A DNA stretch of 64,000 nt from JBMYRH01 sp049602155 (GCA_049602155.1 JBMYRH010000019.1:43131-107130); one strand, 5' to 3'; shown: positions 33,668 to 42,832, counted from the first letter of the stretch. The notes: generated by a model not told the origin, from the sequence alone. Translations and numbers: made by a program.

Positions 33668-35929
33668 GTGAGGCTAGCGCCGTTGCGTATCGCGTTATTA
33701 GCGTTCGTCGTATTGGGTATGTGGGGATGCCAAGAGAACTCTTGGATGAACTGGAGCAGCATACCTGGCGTCGGCGAAGTCGTCCCGGACGACACCACGG
33801 AGGTCACGACCACGGACAAGACGTCGGTCGAAGACCTCCTCAAGGTCCCCTGGACGCCTAGGACACCCGCTGAGGTTCGACAGCAAGGCAACTTCCTAAA
33901 AGATGCGACGTCGCACTACCTGAAGCAGCACTCTCAGAACCCGATAGAGTGGTACGGGTGGCACCCCGCAGCCATCGAGCGAGCGACCAAAGAGAACAAG
34001 CCCATCTTCCTCTCCGTTGGCTACTCCGCTTGTCACTGGTGCCAAGTCATGGAGGGAGAGGTCTTCGACGACGATGACACCGCTGCGTTCATGAACAAGC
34101 ACTTCGTGAACATCAAAGTCGACCGCGAAGAACGACCAGACATCGACGCCATCTACATGGACGCCGTGCTGAAGATGAACAAGGGTAACGGCGGTTGGCC
34201 CATGACGGTCGTCTTGACCCCCAGCCTCAAGCCGTTCTTCGGGGGTACCTACTTCCCCAAGGCGCGCTTCGCCGCTCTGATGCGTCAGGCTGCAGAGCGC
34301 TTCAAATTCGATCGTAAGACGATCGAGGCACGGAGTGAAGAGGTCGTCGCGGAGATGAACCAAACGATCCAGGGCAACCCAGCGCTCGTCTTCAACCATC
34401 GTGCATTACGGGCAGTCATGCGCCGCGCCCTCGACTCCCTCGACAAGGAGAACGGCGGGCTCGTCGGAGAGATGAAATTCCCCACTCCTGTGCGATGGCG
34501 CTACCTCGTCAACGCGTATCGCAAGTGGGGCAACAGCGACCTGAAGAAGGCCCTGCGCCTCACCTTGGATCAAATGAGCCTCGGTGGCCTGCACGACCAC
34601 ATCGGTGATGGGTTCCACCGTTACACCATCGACGCCACGTGGACGACGCCCCACTTCGAGAAGATGCTCTACGACAACGCGCAGCTCGCGAGCCTCTTCC
34701 TTGAGGCAGGAATCGCCTTCGACGATGCGCGCTACCTAGGGATTGGGAAGTCCTGCGCGGACTTCTTAGTCAAGGAACTGCTCGACCCGAAAGGTGGCTT
34801 CTACGCGAGCTATGCCGCAGACAGTGACGACAAAGAGGGGGCCTTCTATGTGTGGACCCCTGAGGAACTCCGAAAGATCGCGGGCGACCGAGACGGGACG
34901 GCGCTTGCTGCGGTCATGGGCGTCACTGCAGAGGGCAACTTCGAAGAGAAGACGAGCGTCGTCACCCGGCGCGCAGATCTCGAGGACATCGGCCGCAAGC
35001 TCAACCGCCCGGTGAAGGCACTCCGCGAGCTCTTCGACACCTGGAAGCCGACCCTGTACCAGGTCCGCGCCAAGCGCACCTGGCCGGCGCTCGACCCAAA
35101 GATGGTGACGGGGTGGAATGGGCTCGCGATCTCGGCGGTCGCGAAGGCCTACGTCATGACGCGCGAACCGCGCTTCCTCGAGGCGGGCATGAAGACGGCG
35201 GAGCGGATCTGGACGCTCCATCGACACTCGGACGGCTCCTTGGCCCGCGCATCCACAGATGGTCAGACCTCCGAAGAGGCGATCTTAGACGACTACGCCT
35301 TCCTCGCAGTCGGGCTCCTCGATCTCTTTGAGGCGAGCGGCAAGCCCGCGTACCTGAGGTGGGCCCGGACCCTCGTCGCAGACGCCGATAAGCGATTTCG
35401 ACGACCACAGCCTGGCTGGTTTCAGACCCCGCAAGGCGATAAGACCCTCATCTATCGGCACTTTGAACCCTACGACTCCGTGCTGCCCTCCGGGAACTCC
35501 CAGATGCTGGAAGCCCACCTGCGCCTCGCGGGGCTGACGGGCGCGACCGCGCACTTCGATACAGTGCGAGACACCCTCGCGACCTACACCGACACCTTCA
35601 CAAAGTCTGGGCTCGGCATGGGGGGCTGGGCCTCTGTCGCGCTGCGCAATGAGGGCCCGTTCTACGAGGTCGTGATCGCCGGCGACGGCGTCCAACGTGA
35701 CGCCCTAGAGAGCGCTTGGCGCTCGATAAAGCCGACCTGGGCTGTAAAGGTCGACGTCCCCGCTGGAGGGCTCCCGAAGTCACTGGAGCAAGAACTCGTC
35801 CCGGCTCGCGGCAAGCTCGCTGAGCTTGGCAAAGCAAAGGCGTATGTCTGTGTCCGAGGCGCCTGCCAGAAACCCACAAGCGACCCCAAAGAATTCATCG
35901 CTCAGCTCAGCTTAGGCTGGCGGCACTGA
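33668..35929 (+). CDS. DUF255 thioredoxin-domain protein (YyaL/SPATA20-like), exported
   Basis: A 753-residue protein with a GTG start and a hydrophobic N-terminus ending 'GMWGC' (Cys21); the -2 Trp makes this a weak lipobox, so lipidation is uncertain. Residues 75-240 are the DUF255 thioredoxin domain: 'NFLKDATSHYLKQHSQNPI', then 'LSVGYSACHWCQVMEGEVF' with C122-H-W-C125. The rest is the (alpha/alpha)6-barrel typical of YyaL/SPATA20, marked by 'GGLHDHIGDGFHRYTID', 'PHFEKMLYDNAQL' and 'YAADSDDKEGAFYVWTPEEL'. Length is in the family range. The biochemical role of the family is poorly known; most members lack a signal peptide, so export here is unusual. Confidence 0.9.
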   Translation: MRLAPLRIALLAFVVLGMWGCQENSWMNWSSIPGVGEVVPDDTTEVTTTDKTSVEDLLKVPWTPRTPAEVRQQGNFLKDATSHYLKQHSQNPIEWYGWHPAAIERATKENKPIFLSVGYSACHWCQVMEGEVFDDDDTAAFMNKHFVNIKVDREERPDIDAIYMDAVLKMNKGNGGWPMTVVLTPSLKPFFGGTYFPKARFAALMRQAAERFKFDRKTIEARSEEVVAEMNQTIQGNPALVFNHRALRAVMRRALDSLDKENGGLVGEMKFPTPVRWRYLVNAYRKWGNSDLKKALRLTLDQMSLGGLHDHIGDGFHRYTIDATWTTPHFEKMLYDNAQLASLFLEAGIAFDDARYLGIGKSCADFLVKELLDPKGGFYASYAADSDDKEGAFYVWTPEELRKIAGDRDGTALAAVMGVTAEGNFEEKTSVVTRRADLEDIGRKLNRPVKALRELFDTWKPTLYQVRAKRTWPALDPKMVTGWNGLAISAVAKAYVMTREPRFLEAGMKTAERIWTLHRHSDGSLARASTDGQTSEEAILDDYAFLAVGLLDLFEASGKPAYLRWARTLVADADKRFRRPQPGWFQTPQGDKTLIYRHFEPYDSVLPSGNSQMLEAHLRLAGLTGATAHFDTVRDTLATYTDTFTKSGLGMGGWASVALRNEGPFYEVVIAGDGVQRDALESAWRSIKPTWAVKVDVPAGGLPKSLEQELVPARGKLAELGKAKAYVCVRGACQKPTSDPKEFIAQLSLGWRH

Positions 35930-35932
35930 CCG

Positions 35933-37213
35933 CTAAGGCGCGTCCTCGACGACGGGATCAGGTCCCCAAGGCGCGACCCACTTGAGCAAGATCATCCCAG
36001 GGATGGCGATGAGCGCACAGAGGAGGAAGAAATTCGTCCAGCCTACGCCCTCGACGATGAAGCCCGTCGAGGCGTTCGCGAAGGTGCGCGGGATCCCCAT
36101 CACGCTCGTGAGGAGAGCGTACTGCGTGGCTGTGTAGCGCCTATCTGTCGTCCGGGCCATGTAGGCGACAAAGGCCGCGCCCCCCAGCCCGACCCCGAGG
36201 TACTCAGCGCTGACGACCCAGAAGAGCCACGTCGGGTCATTGCCGACCTCGGCGAGCGCGGCGAAGCCCAAGATGGTGACGAGCTGAACGACCCCAAAGC
36301 ACCATAACGAGCGGTTGATTCCCATCCGAATCATGAAGAGGCCGCCGAGGGTGGCGCCGGCAGCCCCAGCCCAGAGCGCGGCCGCCTTCGCCACGGTCCC
36401 GATCTCGGTCTTACTAAAGCCCAGGTCGAGGTAAAAGGGGGTCAAGAGCGCCGTCGCCATGCTGTCGCCCAGCTTATAGAGCAACATGAAGGCGAGGATG
36501 AGCAGCGCAGAGCGCACGCCGTCGCGCGCAAAGAACTCCTTGAAGGGCTCAACGACGGCCTCCTTGAAGGTCTTCGAGGTGCCCTCGACAGCCGCGGGTT
36601 CGGGCATCATGAGCGTCGTGATTATCCCAACACCCATAAACGCCGCGACGATGAGGTGCACCGTCGACCACGGCATCTGATCGGCCAAGATCAAAGCCAG
36701 GGAGCCTGGGACGAGCATCGAGAGCCTATAAGCGTTGACGAACATCGAGTTACCGATCCCGAGTTCCACGTCGGGTAAGAGCTCCCGTCGGTGAGCGTCT
36801 AGGACGATGTCCTGGCTCGCGCTGAAGAAAGCGACGATGCCGACGACCGCGGCGACGCTCCAGATCTCGGTGGTGGGATCCAGCGGTCCAAAGCCCGCGA
36901 TGGCGCCGAGCAACGCGATCTGCGTCATAAGCGCCCAACCTCGTCGGCGCCCCAAGATGGGGGGCTTGAAGTGGTCGATAAGCGGCGACCACAGGAACTT
37001 CCACGTGTAGGGGAAGCCGATGAGTGAGAAGAGCCCGATGGTCTTCAGGTCGACCCCCTCATCCCGGAGCCAGGCTGGGATCAGGTGATAGAGGACATAG
37101 AGCGGCATCCCTGAAGAGAAGCCACTGAAGATGCAGACCAACATCCGTGTGTTGGCCAGCGCCTTCCAGATCGATGGCTTGGGGGGGTCAGGCGATGGGG
37201 CAGAGTCGCTCAC
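35933..37213 (-). CDS. MFS transporter, AmpG-like
   Basis: A 426-residue polytopic protein with about twelve segments and a GTG start. The opening 'FSGFSSGMPLYVLYHLIPAWLRDEG' and 'FSLIGFPYTWKFLWSPLIDH' is the AmpG/PAT signature, and 'SASQDIVLDAHRREL' is the corresponding mid-protein block. AmpG imports GlcNAc-anhydro-muropeptides for cell-wall recycling; other PAT members (acetyl-CoA transporter-like) differ in substrate. In this window the MurC-like ligase and L,D-transpeptidase also concern peptidoglycan but are far away. It converges on the DUF255 gene with almost no gap. Confidence 0.88.
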   Translation of the reverse strand: MSDSAPSPDPPKPSIWKALANTRMLVCIFSGFSSGMPLYVLYHLIPAWLRDEGVDLKTIGLFSLIGFPYTWKFLWSPLIDHFKPPILGRRRGWALMTQIALLGAIAGFGPLDPTTEIWSVAAVVGIVAFFSASQDIVLDAHRRELLPDVELGIGNSMFVNAYRLSMLVPGSLALILADQMPWSTVHLIVAAFMGVGIITTLMMPEPAAVEGTSKTFKEAVVEPFKEFFARDGVRSALLILAFMLLYKLGDSMATALLTPFYLDLGFSKTEIGTVAKAAALWAGAAGATLGGLFMIRMGINRSLWCFGVVQLVTILGFAALAEVGNDPTWLFWVVSAEYLGVGLGGAAFVAYMARTTDRRYTATQYALLTSVMGIPRTFANASTGFIVEGVGWTNFFLLCALIAIPGMILLKWVAPWGPDPVVEDAP

Positions 37214-37267
37214 CCACCGATGATGCCCGCATCCCTACAGCGCGCCAGTTTGCTGCCCATCAGGGCG

Positions 37268-38074
37268 CTAGAACATCGGCGCCGTGCCCGGTGTCCATGG
37301 GCCTGGGGGATCGTCACCACGGGACGTGAGGATGATCGGCCCATCATCCGTGACCGCGATCGAATGCTCCCAATGTGCGCTCACCGACTTGTCCGCCGTG
37401 ATCACCGTCCAACCATCGTCCATCATCTGGGTGGCGTGGGTGCCGAGGTTCACCATCGGCTCAATGGCGAGGCACCAGCCACTCTTCAAGCGTCGACCGG
37501 TGCCGGGGATGCCGTAATTGGGGATCTGCGGGGCCTCATGGAGTCTGCGCCCCACACCGTGACCGCAGAAGTCTTGAACGATGCCGTAGCCGAAGGGGTC
37601 GATGTAAGACTCCACTGCGCTCCCGATATCCCCGACGCGGTTCCCAGGAATGCTCACAGCGATCGCCTCATACAAGCTGGCCCGGGTCCGGTCGACCAGG
37701 TCTTGGACCTCTTTGGAGACCGAGCCGATGACGAGCGTCACCGCGCTGTCACCGACGTAGCCGTCTAGGGTGGCGCCACAGTCGACGCTGACGACGTCAC
37801 CGTCCTGAATGACGCGATCTGAGGGGATCCCGTGGACGATCTCCTCGTTGATCGAGATGCAGAGCGTCGCCGGGAAGACCTCGGGCCCGACCTGGTAGCC
37901 CTTGAAGGTCGGGGTCGCGCCCGCCTTGCGGATGAGCGCCTCAGCGCGGCTGTCCATCTGACTGGTCGTGATCCCCGGCACGACAAAGTCGCGGAGCATC
38001 TTGTGCACGTCACCGACGATCTGACCGGCGCGGCGCATCTTCTCAATCTCGGCTTTGGATTTTCGGACGATCAT
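37268..38074 (-). CDS. map: Type I methionine aminopeptidase
   Basis: About 268 residues from the ATG at 38074, which has GGAG upstream; a TTG four codons earlier is possible. It removes the initiator methionine from new proteins. The five metal ligands are in place: Asp in 'VSVDCGATLDGYVGDSAV' (two Asp), His in 'CGHGVGRRLHEAP', Glu in 'LAIEPMVNLG' and Glu in 'AHWEHSIAV'. 'NEEIVHGIP' is the family block with the substrate His. No N-terminal SH3-binding or zinc-finger extension. Monocistronic by spacing. Confidence 0.95.
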   Translation of the reverse strand: MIVRKSKAEIEKMRRAGQIVGDVHKMLRDFVVPGITTSQMDSRAEALIRKAGATPTFKGYQVGPEVFPATLCISINEEIVHGIPSDRVIQDGDVVSVDCGATLDGYVGDSAVTLVIGSVSKEVQDLVDRTRASLYEAIAVSIPGNRVGDIGSAVESYIDPFGYGIVQDFCGHGVGRRLHEAPQIPNYGIPGTGRRLKSGWCLAIEPMVNLGTHATQMMDDGWTVITADKSVSAHWEHSIAVTDDGPIILTSRGDDPPGPWTPGTAPMF

Positions 38075-38231
38075 CAGTGACTCCAAGGAGAGAGCGAGGG
38101 ACCTAGCACGCCCTGAGCAGCGACTTCAAGCATCGGCGCAGTCCACCTCGGAGACGAACACTGTCCCCACCTTCTTGCCCGGACCGCCTCAGATGCGGAC
38201 AATGACGCACGGTGTTTACTTGGAGGCCCCA

Positions 38232-39452
38232 ATGATTCGACTGTTGGTCATCACACTCACGACCCTCGCCCTCGCCCTCGCCGGGGTCGCCTGCGACAGC
38301 GGCACCACCGGTGGCTCAGGGGACAACGCCAACCTCGAGCAGACGTGCTCGCCTAACCTGCAACAAGAGTGTCCATGTGGCGGCGGCGTCACGGGGATCC
38401 AAGCCTGCGCTGAAGACGGCATGGGGTGGACACCTTGCCAGTGCGGAGAGGACAGTCCCGAGGCCGATCTCCCCCTCACCGTCGATGGCAACACCGGCTC
38501 CACGGAGCCTGTCCCAGCTGGGCCGATGATCGATGGCCCGTGTGACGACAACGGAGAGGAGCTGTGCGCCGGCGACGAAGAGGCCGTGCTCATCTGCTCC
38601 GGCGGCACGTGGCGCGAGTCCTTCGCTTGTAGCGAGGGTGAGCTCTGTGAAGACGCCGACTGCGTCGCAGATCCAGCCGTGTGTGCCCCAAGCTGCTCAG
38701 GCATGGCCTGCGGTGATGACGGCTGTGGCGGCTCCTGTGGCTCCTGCCCACCTGGAGAGACCTGCAACAACATCAGCGGCGTCTGCGAAGGGGGCGACGG
38801 CAACTGTGTCCCTAACGCCTCGAAAGAATGCGTCGAAGCAGACGGCGTCGTGGCCGCCTACTGGTACAACTCCTGCGGCGAGCAGGGCGCGTGGATCGAG
38901 ACCTGCCAGGGCGATGACTACTGCAGCGGCGGAGAATGCGTCCAAGGGTGCACCTACCACGCCGCCAAGCGATGCAGCGGCGACACCATCATGTGGTACG
39001 ACTCCTGCGGCGAAGAAGAGAGCGCCTTCCAGGCCTGCGAGAGCTACGAGTACTGCATCCACACCTCGGACACAGAGGCCGCATGCCTCAAGGGCGTCTA
39101 TGCCGGGCAGTGGATGGTCGAAGCGAGCCCGTCTGACCCCATGTTCTACGACAACGTCTTCACGCTCACTGAGGACTCTGAAGCCGGCACCGTCACCTTC
39201 CAAGAGAACATCCCTGGGGTCGGGATGACCTATTACACGGGGACCCTGGATGGAAAACTCCTGATCGCCGAGGGCAGCTACGACAGCGGCGGCGCCACCT
39301 ACGCGATCACGATCCAGATCACCTTCTCTGTCCCCCCCGACACCAACGGCGTCGCGCCGACCGCTTTCACAGGCTTCTGGGCGACAGACGCCCAGCTCGA
39401 GGGCATGAGCTTGGGCTCATTCGTGACCAACATCGTCGGCACCAAGCAGTAG
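38232..39452 (+). CDS. Cys-rich lipoprotein with CGDDGCGGSC module
   Basis: About 406 residues from the ATG at 38232 (GGAGG upstream; the longer frame is not coding-like). Signal 'MIRLLVITLTTLALALAGVAC' ends in a lipobox (Cys21). Then a Cys-rich section: 'CPCGGGVTGIQACAEDG', 'LCAGDEEAVLICSGGTW', a 'CSGMACGDDGCGGSCGSCPP' module, and two related segments each with 'YW/MWYNSCGEQ' followed by 'CQ/CESYEYC'. The last ~100 residues lack cysteine and form beta-type sequence ('GTLDGKLLIAEGSYDSGGA'), resembling lipocalin-like C-terminal domains seen in these lipoproteins. Surface-exposed, function unknown. Confidence 0.83.
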   Translation: MIRLLVITLTTLALALAGVACDSGTTGGSGDNANLEQTCSPNLQQECPCGGGVTGIQACAEDGMGWTPCQCGEDSPEADLPLTVDGNTGSTEPVPAGPMIDGPCDDNGEELCAGDEEAVLICSGGTWRESFACSEGELCEDADCVADPAVCAPSCSGMACGDDGCGGSCGSCPPGETCNNISGVCEGGDGNCVPNASKECVEADGVVAAYWYNSCGEQGAWIETCQGDDYCSGGECVQGCTYHAAKRCSGDTIMWYDSCGEEESAFQACESYEYCIHTSDTEAACLKGVYAGQWMVEASPSDPMFYDNVFTLTEDSEAGTVTFQENIPGVGMTYYTGTLDGKLLIAEGSYDSGGATYAITIQITFSVPPDTNGVAPTAFTGFWATDAQLEGMSLGSFVTNIVGTKQ

Positions 39453-39536
39453 CCAAACGAACTTGAGAAAGATGCGCCTTGCAAGACGAGGGCTGGGCAT
39501 TTAGTCCTCCCCCGGCCGCCACTATCTCTATTGATG

Positions 39537-39565
39537 TTGACAAAACCGAACAGGTGTTAGATAAT
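39537..39565 (+). promoter_or_regulatory. Sigma-70-type promoter, predicted leaderless start
   Basis: TTGACA (39537-39542) and GATAAT (39560-39565) are separated by exactly 17 bases, close to the consensus. The next ATG (39572) lies six bases past the -10, where transcription should begin, so the mRNA may have no 5' leader. Confidence 0.8.
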
Positions 39566-39571
39566 GAACCC

Positions 39572-40471
39572 ATGAACACACGACTCACACAGCTCGCGCT
39601 CGCAGCGCTCCTCCTCACCCTCCCCATGTTCGCCACCGCCTGCGGTGAACGCGAGGCCACCGACACCGGCAACGCAGCTGGCGACGTCATCGCGTCGGAC
39701 GCCGAGGCCACCCCGGACAACGACACCTCTGGTGTGTCACCAGAGGGTGACGCGACAGAGCCTGTCGAGGACGACGCAGCAGAGCCTGTCGAGGACGACG
39801 CGACAGAGCCTGTCGAGGACACGACCGAGTGCACGCCCGCATGTGATGGGAAGGCCTGCGGTGATGATGGCTGCGGCGGCTCCTGCGGCGACTGCGCCGA
39901 GGGAGAGGCGTGCACCGTAGAGGGGACGTGCGCTGCGTTTTGCATCCCCGATTGCACTGACCTGACCTGCGGCGAGGACGGCTGCGGCGGCTCCTGCGGC
40001 GACTGCGCCGACGGTGAGACATGCACCGAGGGCGCGTGCATCGCGGACTGTGTCCCGGCCTGCAACGCGGCGAACTGTGGTGACGACGGCTGCGGCGGCT
40101 CCTGCGGCGACTGCGCCGAAGGTGAGGCCTGTACAGAGGGCATGTGCATGGCCGAGTCTAAGGGTGCATGCGACAACGCGGCAGACTTGGCGGTCATCGA
40201 GACGGCCGACGTCGCCCAGCTAAGCCAAGATGCAGCATTCGCCTGCCTCCAAGGCTTCTCGGTGGACCTGGACTGTGCGACCGACAAGATCGCTGAGGAC
40301 AGCGGGATGACGCTTGATTGCGCGCTCTGCTTTGGCGAGCAAGCGGTCTGCGTCGCCTCCAACTGCGCCTTCCAATGCTTCGATCCCAACTCACAGAGCT
40401 GTAACGACTGTCGCAACTCGAACTGCACGCCGCTCTTCGAGCCCTGCGCGGGGATCGAGCCGATTCAATAG
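39572..40471 (+). CDS. Cys-rich lipoprotein with three CGDDGCGGSCGDC modules
   Basis: About 299 residues from the ATG at 39572. Signal 'MNTRLTQLALAALLLTLPMFATAC' (Cys24 lipidated). An acidic linker repeats 'EPVEDDA' three times. Residues about 85-190 are three copies of a ~35-residue module, C-x-P-x-C-x3-x-CG-x-DGCGGSCGDCA-x-GE-x-CTEG, also near-identical at DNA level ('ggctgcggcggctcctgcgg' recurs at spacings of about 100-108 bases). The C-terminal ~95 residues form a different Cys-containing helical domain ending 'CAGIEPIQ'. Surface-exposed protein of unknown function, same family style as the gene at 38232. Confidence 0.82.
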   Translation: MNTRLTQLALAALLLTLPMFATACGEREATDTGNAAGDVIASDAEATPDNDTSGVSPEGDATEPVEDDAAEPVEDDATEPVEDTTECTPACDGKACGDDGCGGSCGDCAEGEACTVEGTCAAFCIPDCTDLTCGEDGCGGSCGDCADGETCTEGACIADCVPACNAANCGDDGCGGSCGDCAEGEACTEGMCMAESKGACDNAADLAVIETADVAQLSQDAAFACLQGFSVDLDCATDKIAEDSGMTLDCALCFGEQAVCVASNCAFQCFDPNSQSCNDCRNSNCTPLFEPCAGIEPIQ

Positions 40472-40512
40472 CTCGATGTGACGGTTTTCATGAGGCGCCC
40501 GAGAAGCGAGTC

Positions 40513-41334
40513 ATGAAGTCATTACAACGATGTCTCGCGCTCACTGCGCTCCTCACCGCCGCCCTCCTGACCGCCTAAGGCGGCGGTGATGAGGGCAGTG
40601 AGGCGGCTGGAGCGGAGGTTGAGCAGGGCGATGACGCAGCTGGGTCAGAGACCGACGGTGAGGTCTCTGGGACTGAGAAAGACGGCGAAGACCCCAGCGA
40701 GACAGTAGGGCCCGCTGTAGGGACCACCTGGGCCATCGACATCAGCCAGGCTACCTGGGTGACCCCAAATGATGTGGAAGATCTGGTTGAGCTGATGACC
40801 GCCGATTACCCGGTCCTGCTCGGGATCTCAGGCGCCGACAGCACCACAGTCAACGCGATGCTCGGCACCGGCGACGCGACTGGGCAGCTCATGTGCAATC
40901 GCACCGTCGAGATCATCGAGCTGACCGTCGACGACGACGGTGCCCTGACGTTCACGTCTGAGAGCTTCAGCTTGGCCAACGGGATGACGATGGTCGACAT
41001 GACACTGACCGCGGCCATCGACGCCGAGACCGGCGGCATCACGTCCTTGGATGCACAAGGCCACGTTGTCATGAGCTCCATCCCCGCCGACCTCTTGCCG
41101 CTGAGTGAGGGACAGACCGCCTGTGATATGACTGCGGGCCTCGGGATGCCGTGCATCCTCTGTCCATCTGAACCGGCGACCGATGGCGTGCCCGACTGCA
41201 TCGAGGTTCAGGTCACAGGCCTCCAAGGGAGCGTCCTGACCGACATCGACCTCATCCCAGTCACCGGGGCCGATTGTCACCCCGAGTGCGACGACAACGG
41301 CGAGGACTGTGACACATCCGGCTGGGAGCGCTAA
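40513..41334 (+). pseudogene. Lipoprotein gene with TAA at the lipobox cysteine codon
   Basis: ATG at 40513 encodes 'MKSLQRCLALTALLTAALLTA' and then TAA (40576-40578) at codon 22, exactly where a lipobox LTA-C should have cysteine. The same frame then stays open for ~250 codons ('GGGDEGSEAAGAEVEQGDD', a typical acidic linker, then a beta-rich domain with cysteines) to a stop at 41332. The only downstream start, GTG at 40759, would lose signal and linker. So the gene looks recently inactivated, or the stop is read through, or the base calls are wrong. TGC or TGT to TAA needs two changes. An 11-bp inverted repeat flanks the stop. Confidence 0.8.
40553..40589. repeat. 11-bp perfect inverted repeat around the premature stop
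   Basis: TCACCGCCGCC (40553-40563) and GGCGGCGGTGA (40579-40589) are perfect reverse complements with a 15-base loop; the TAA lies at the loop's 3' edge, directly before the right arm. Confidence 0.85.
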
Positions 41335-41564
41335 CCCTCGTCCGGCGCATCCAAATCAACATCTCCCCCGACAGACGCCTCGCTGGGCCCCACGTCGGGC
41401 GCTGACGCCTGCATCTCCTCTGCACCGGTGTCATGTGGCGGGCACTCGCCGCCACCGCCCGTGTCATGGCACACGAGTACCCAGTCAGGGACCGGCTGAG
41501 CCTCGATACATCCACCCAGCTGGATGGCGAAGACAATGAAGAGGATGCGGCGAGCGAAGATCAC
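41331..41564 (-). CDS. Small lipoprotein
   Basis: About 77 residues from a GTG at 41564, giving 'VIFARRILFIVFAIQLGGC', a compact signal peptide with a good lipobox; an ATG at 41600 would add 12 residues. The short mature part is acidic with three cysteines ('VLVCHDTGGGGECPPHDTG') and ends 'VDLDAPDEG'. Nothing catalytic. Not recognised beyond the lipoprotein features; it runs opposite to the lipoprotein pseudogene, sharing its stop region, and divergent from the MFS gene. Confidence 0.6.
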   Translation of the reverse strand: MIFARRILFIVFAIQLGGCIEAQPVPDWVLVCHDTGGGGECPPHDTGAEEMQASAPDVGPSEASVGGDVDLDAPDEG

Positions 41565-41614
41565 GGGCTGAGGTCGTCCTGTCGGCTTTGACACCCACAT
41601 GATAGGACGAGCGC

Positions 41615-42832
41615 ATGTCATCGACCACCCCGCCCGGTCAGGATTCGGGAGCGCGCGATCTGCGGCTCCTATATTTGCTGACATTTCTTTTCATCGGGGC
41701 CCAAGGAAACTTCTTCCCGCTGTGGTTGCGTCACAATGGATGGACAGCGACCGATCTCGGGTGGCTCGACGGCCTCCGCTACGCCACCGTCATCGTCATG
41801 CCCCTCTACTGGGGGCGCTTGATCGATCGCCGCGGAGACGCAGTCGGCGTATTGAAGTGGCTCGCAGTCGCCGGGGTCATCGGTTTTTTACCCATCCTGT
41901 GGTCCGTCGACTTCTGGGTCGTGCTGGGGGCGATGACGGTCTGGGCTGTCTTTCGCGTCGGTCAAATCCCGGCCCTCGACGCGCTGACCCTCTCACGGGT
42001 CAAGCGCCATGGCGGCACCTACGGACGCTTTCGAAGCTGGGGCTCTGTAGGCTTCATCGCCGGTGGGCTGCTCCTTGGCTGGCTCGTCGAGAGCACTGAT
42101 CGCACGATCATCCCTGGCGCGCTCGCGGTCACCCTCGTGCTCGCCCTCATCATCGTGTGGCGGGTCCCAAGCGAGCGCGTCGAGCGGCGCTCGACCGTCA
42201 AGGGCTGGGGGGTGGTCAAGAGCTTGGTCGCTCATCGAGGGCTACGCGCACTCTACTTGAGCGCCTTCCTCTCCCGCTTCACCCAGCACGGCCTCTACGG
42301 CTTCTTACCCCTTCACCTCCAAGATCTTGGCGTCGACGACTGGGCCGTCCCGCTCTACTGGTCGGTTGGGGTGCTCAGCGAAGTGTTGCTTATCCGCAAC
42401 ACACCGCGCCTCTTCGCGGGCCGCTCGACGCGCTCAATCCTCCTCGTCTGCTTCGTCGTCGCCGCGCTCCAATTCGCCTGCACTGCGCTCGTGACCAACC
42501 CCTTGCTGCTCCTCTGCATCATGGCCCTCCACGGGGTGAGCTTTGGGCTCTGGTATGTCGCCTCGATGGAGTACCTAGGCGCCCAAGTCGATGAGACCCA
42601 GCGCGGCACCGCACAGGCGCTCTTCCAGATCATGGCCTTTGGCTTCGGAGGCACACTCTCCGCCATCACGGCGGGGTACCTCTTCCAGGCCGGGGCAGGG
42701 GCGCTCATGTTCACCGTCGCAGCGGCCGCATCGATCGTAGTCATCGCCATCACCTGGCTCGTCTTCCCGACCGAGAGCGCGACACCCGGCGCACAGCCAG
42801 CGCCCCGAGTTGATGAATCGCGCACGCTTTGA
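41615..42832 (+). CDS. MFS transporter, LacY/HcaT-like (MFS_1-like)
   Basis: A 405-residue inner-membrane protein with about twelve segments. The start 'LRLLYLLTFLFIGAQGNFFPLWLRHNGW' and the 'GWLDGLRYATVIVMPLYWGRLIDRRGD' loop, then 'RVKRHGGTYGRFRSWGSVGFIAGG', are typical of the MFS_1-like group (phenylpropionate permease HcaT, nucleoside permease NupG relatives). Substrate unknown. Followed at 13 bases by the Nudix gene and then AMMECR1, so the three may be co-transcribed. Confidence 0.87.
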   Translation: MSSTTPPGQDSGARDLRLLYLLTFLFIGAQGNFFPLWLRHNGWTATDLGWLDGLRYATVIVMPLYWGRLIDRRGDAVGVLKWLAVAGVIGFLPILWSVDFWVVLGAMTVWAVFRVGQIPALDALTLSRVKRHGGTYGRFRSWGSVGFIAGGLLLGWLVESTDRTIIPGALAVTLVLALIIVWRVPSERVERRSTVKGWGVVKSLVAHRGLRALYLSAFLSRFTQHGLYGFLPLHLQDLGVDDWAVPLYWSVGVLSEVLLIRNTPRLFAGRSTRSILLVCFVVAALQFACTALVTNPLLLLCIMALHGVSFGLWYVASMEYLGAQVDETQRGTAQALFQIMAFGFGGTLSAITAGYLFQAGAGALMFTVAAAASIVVIAITWLVFPTESATPGAQPAPRVDESRTL

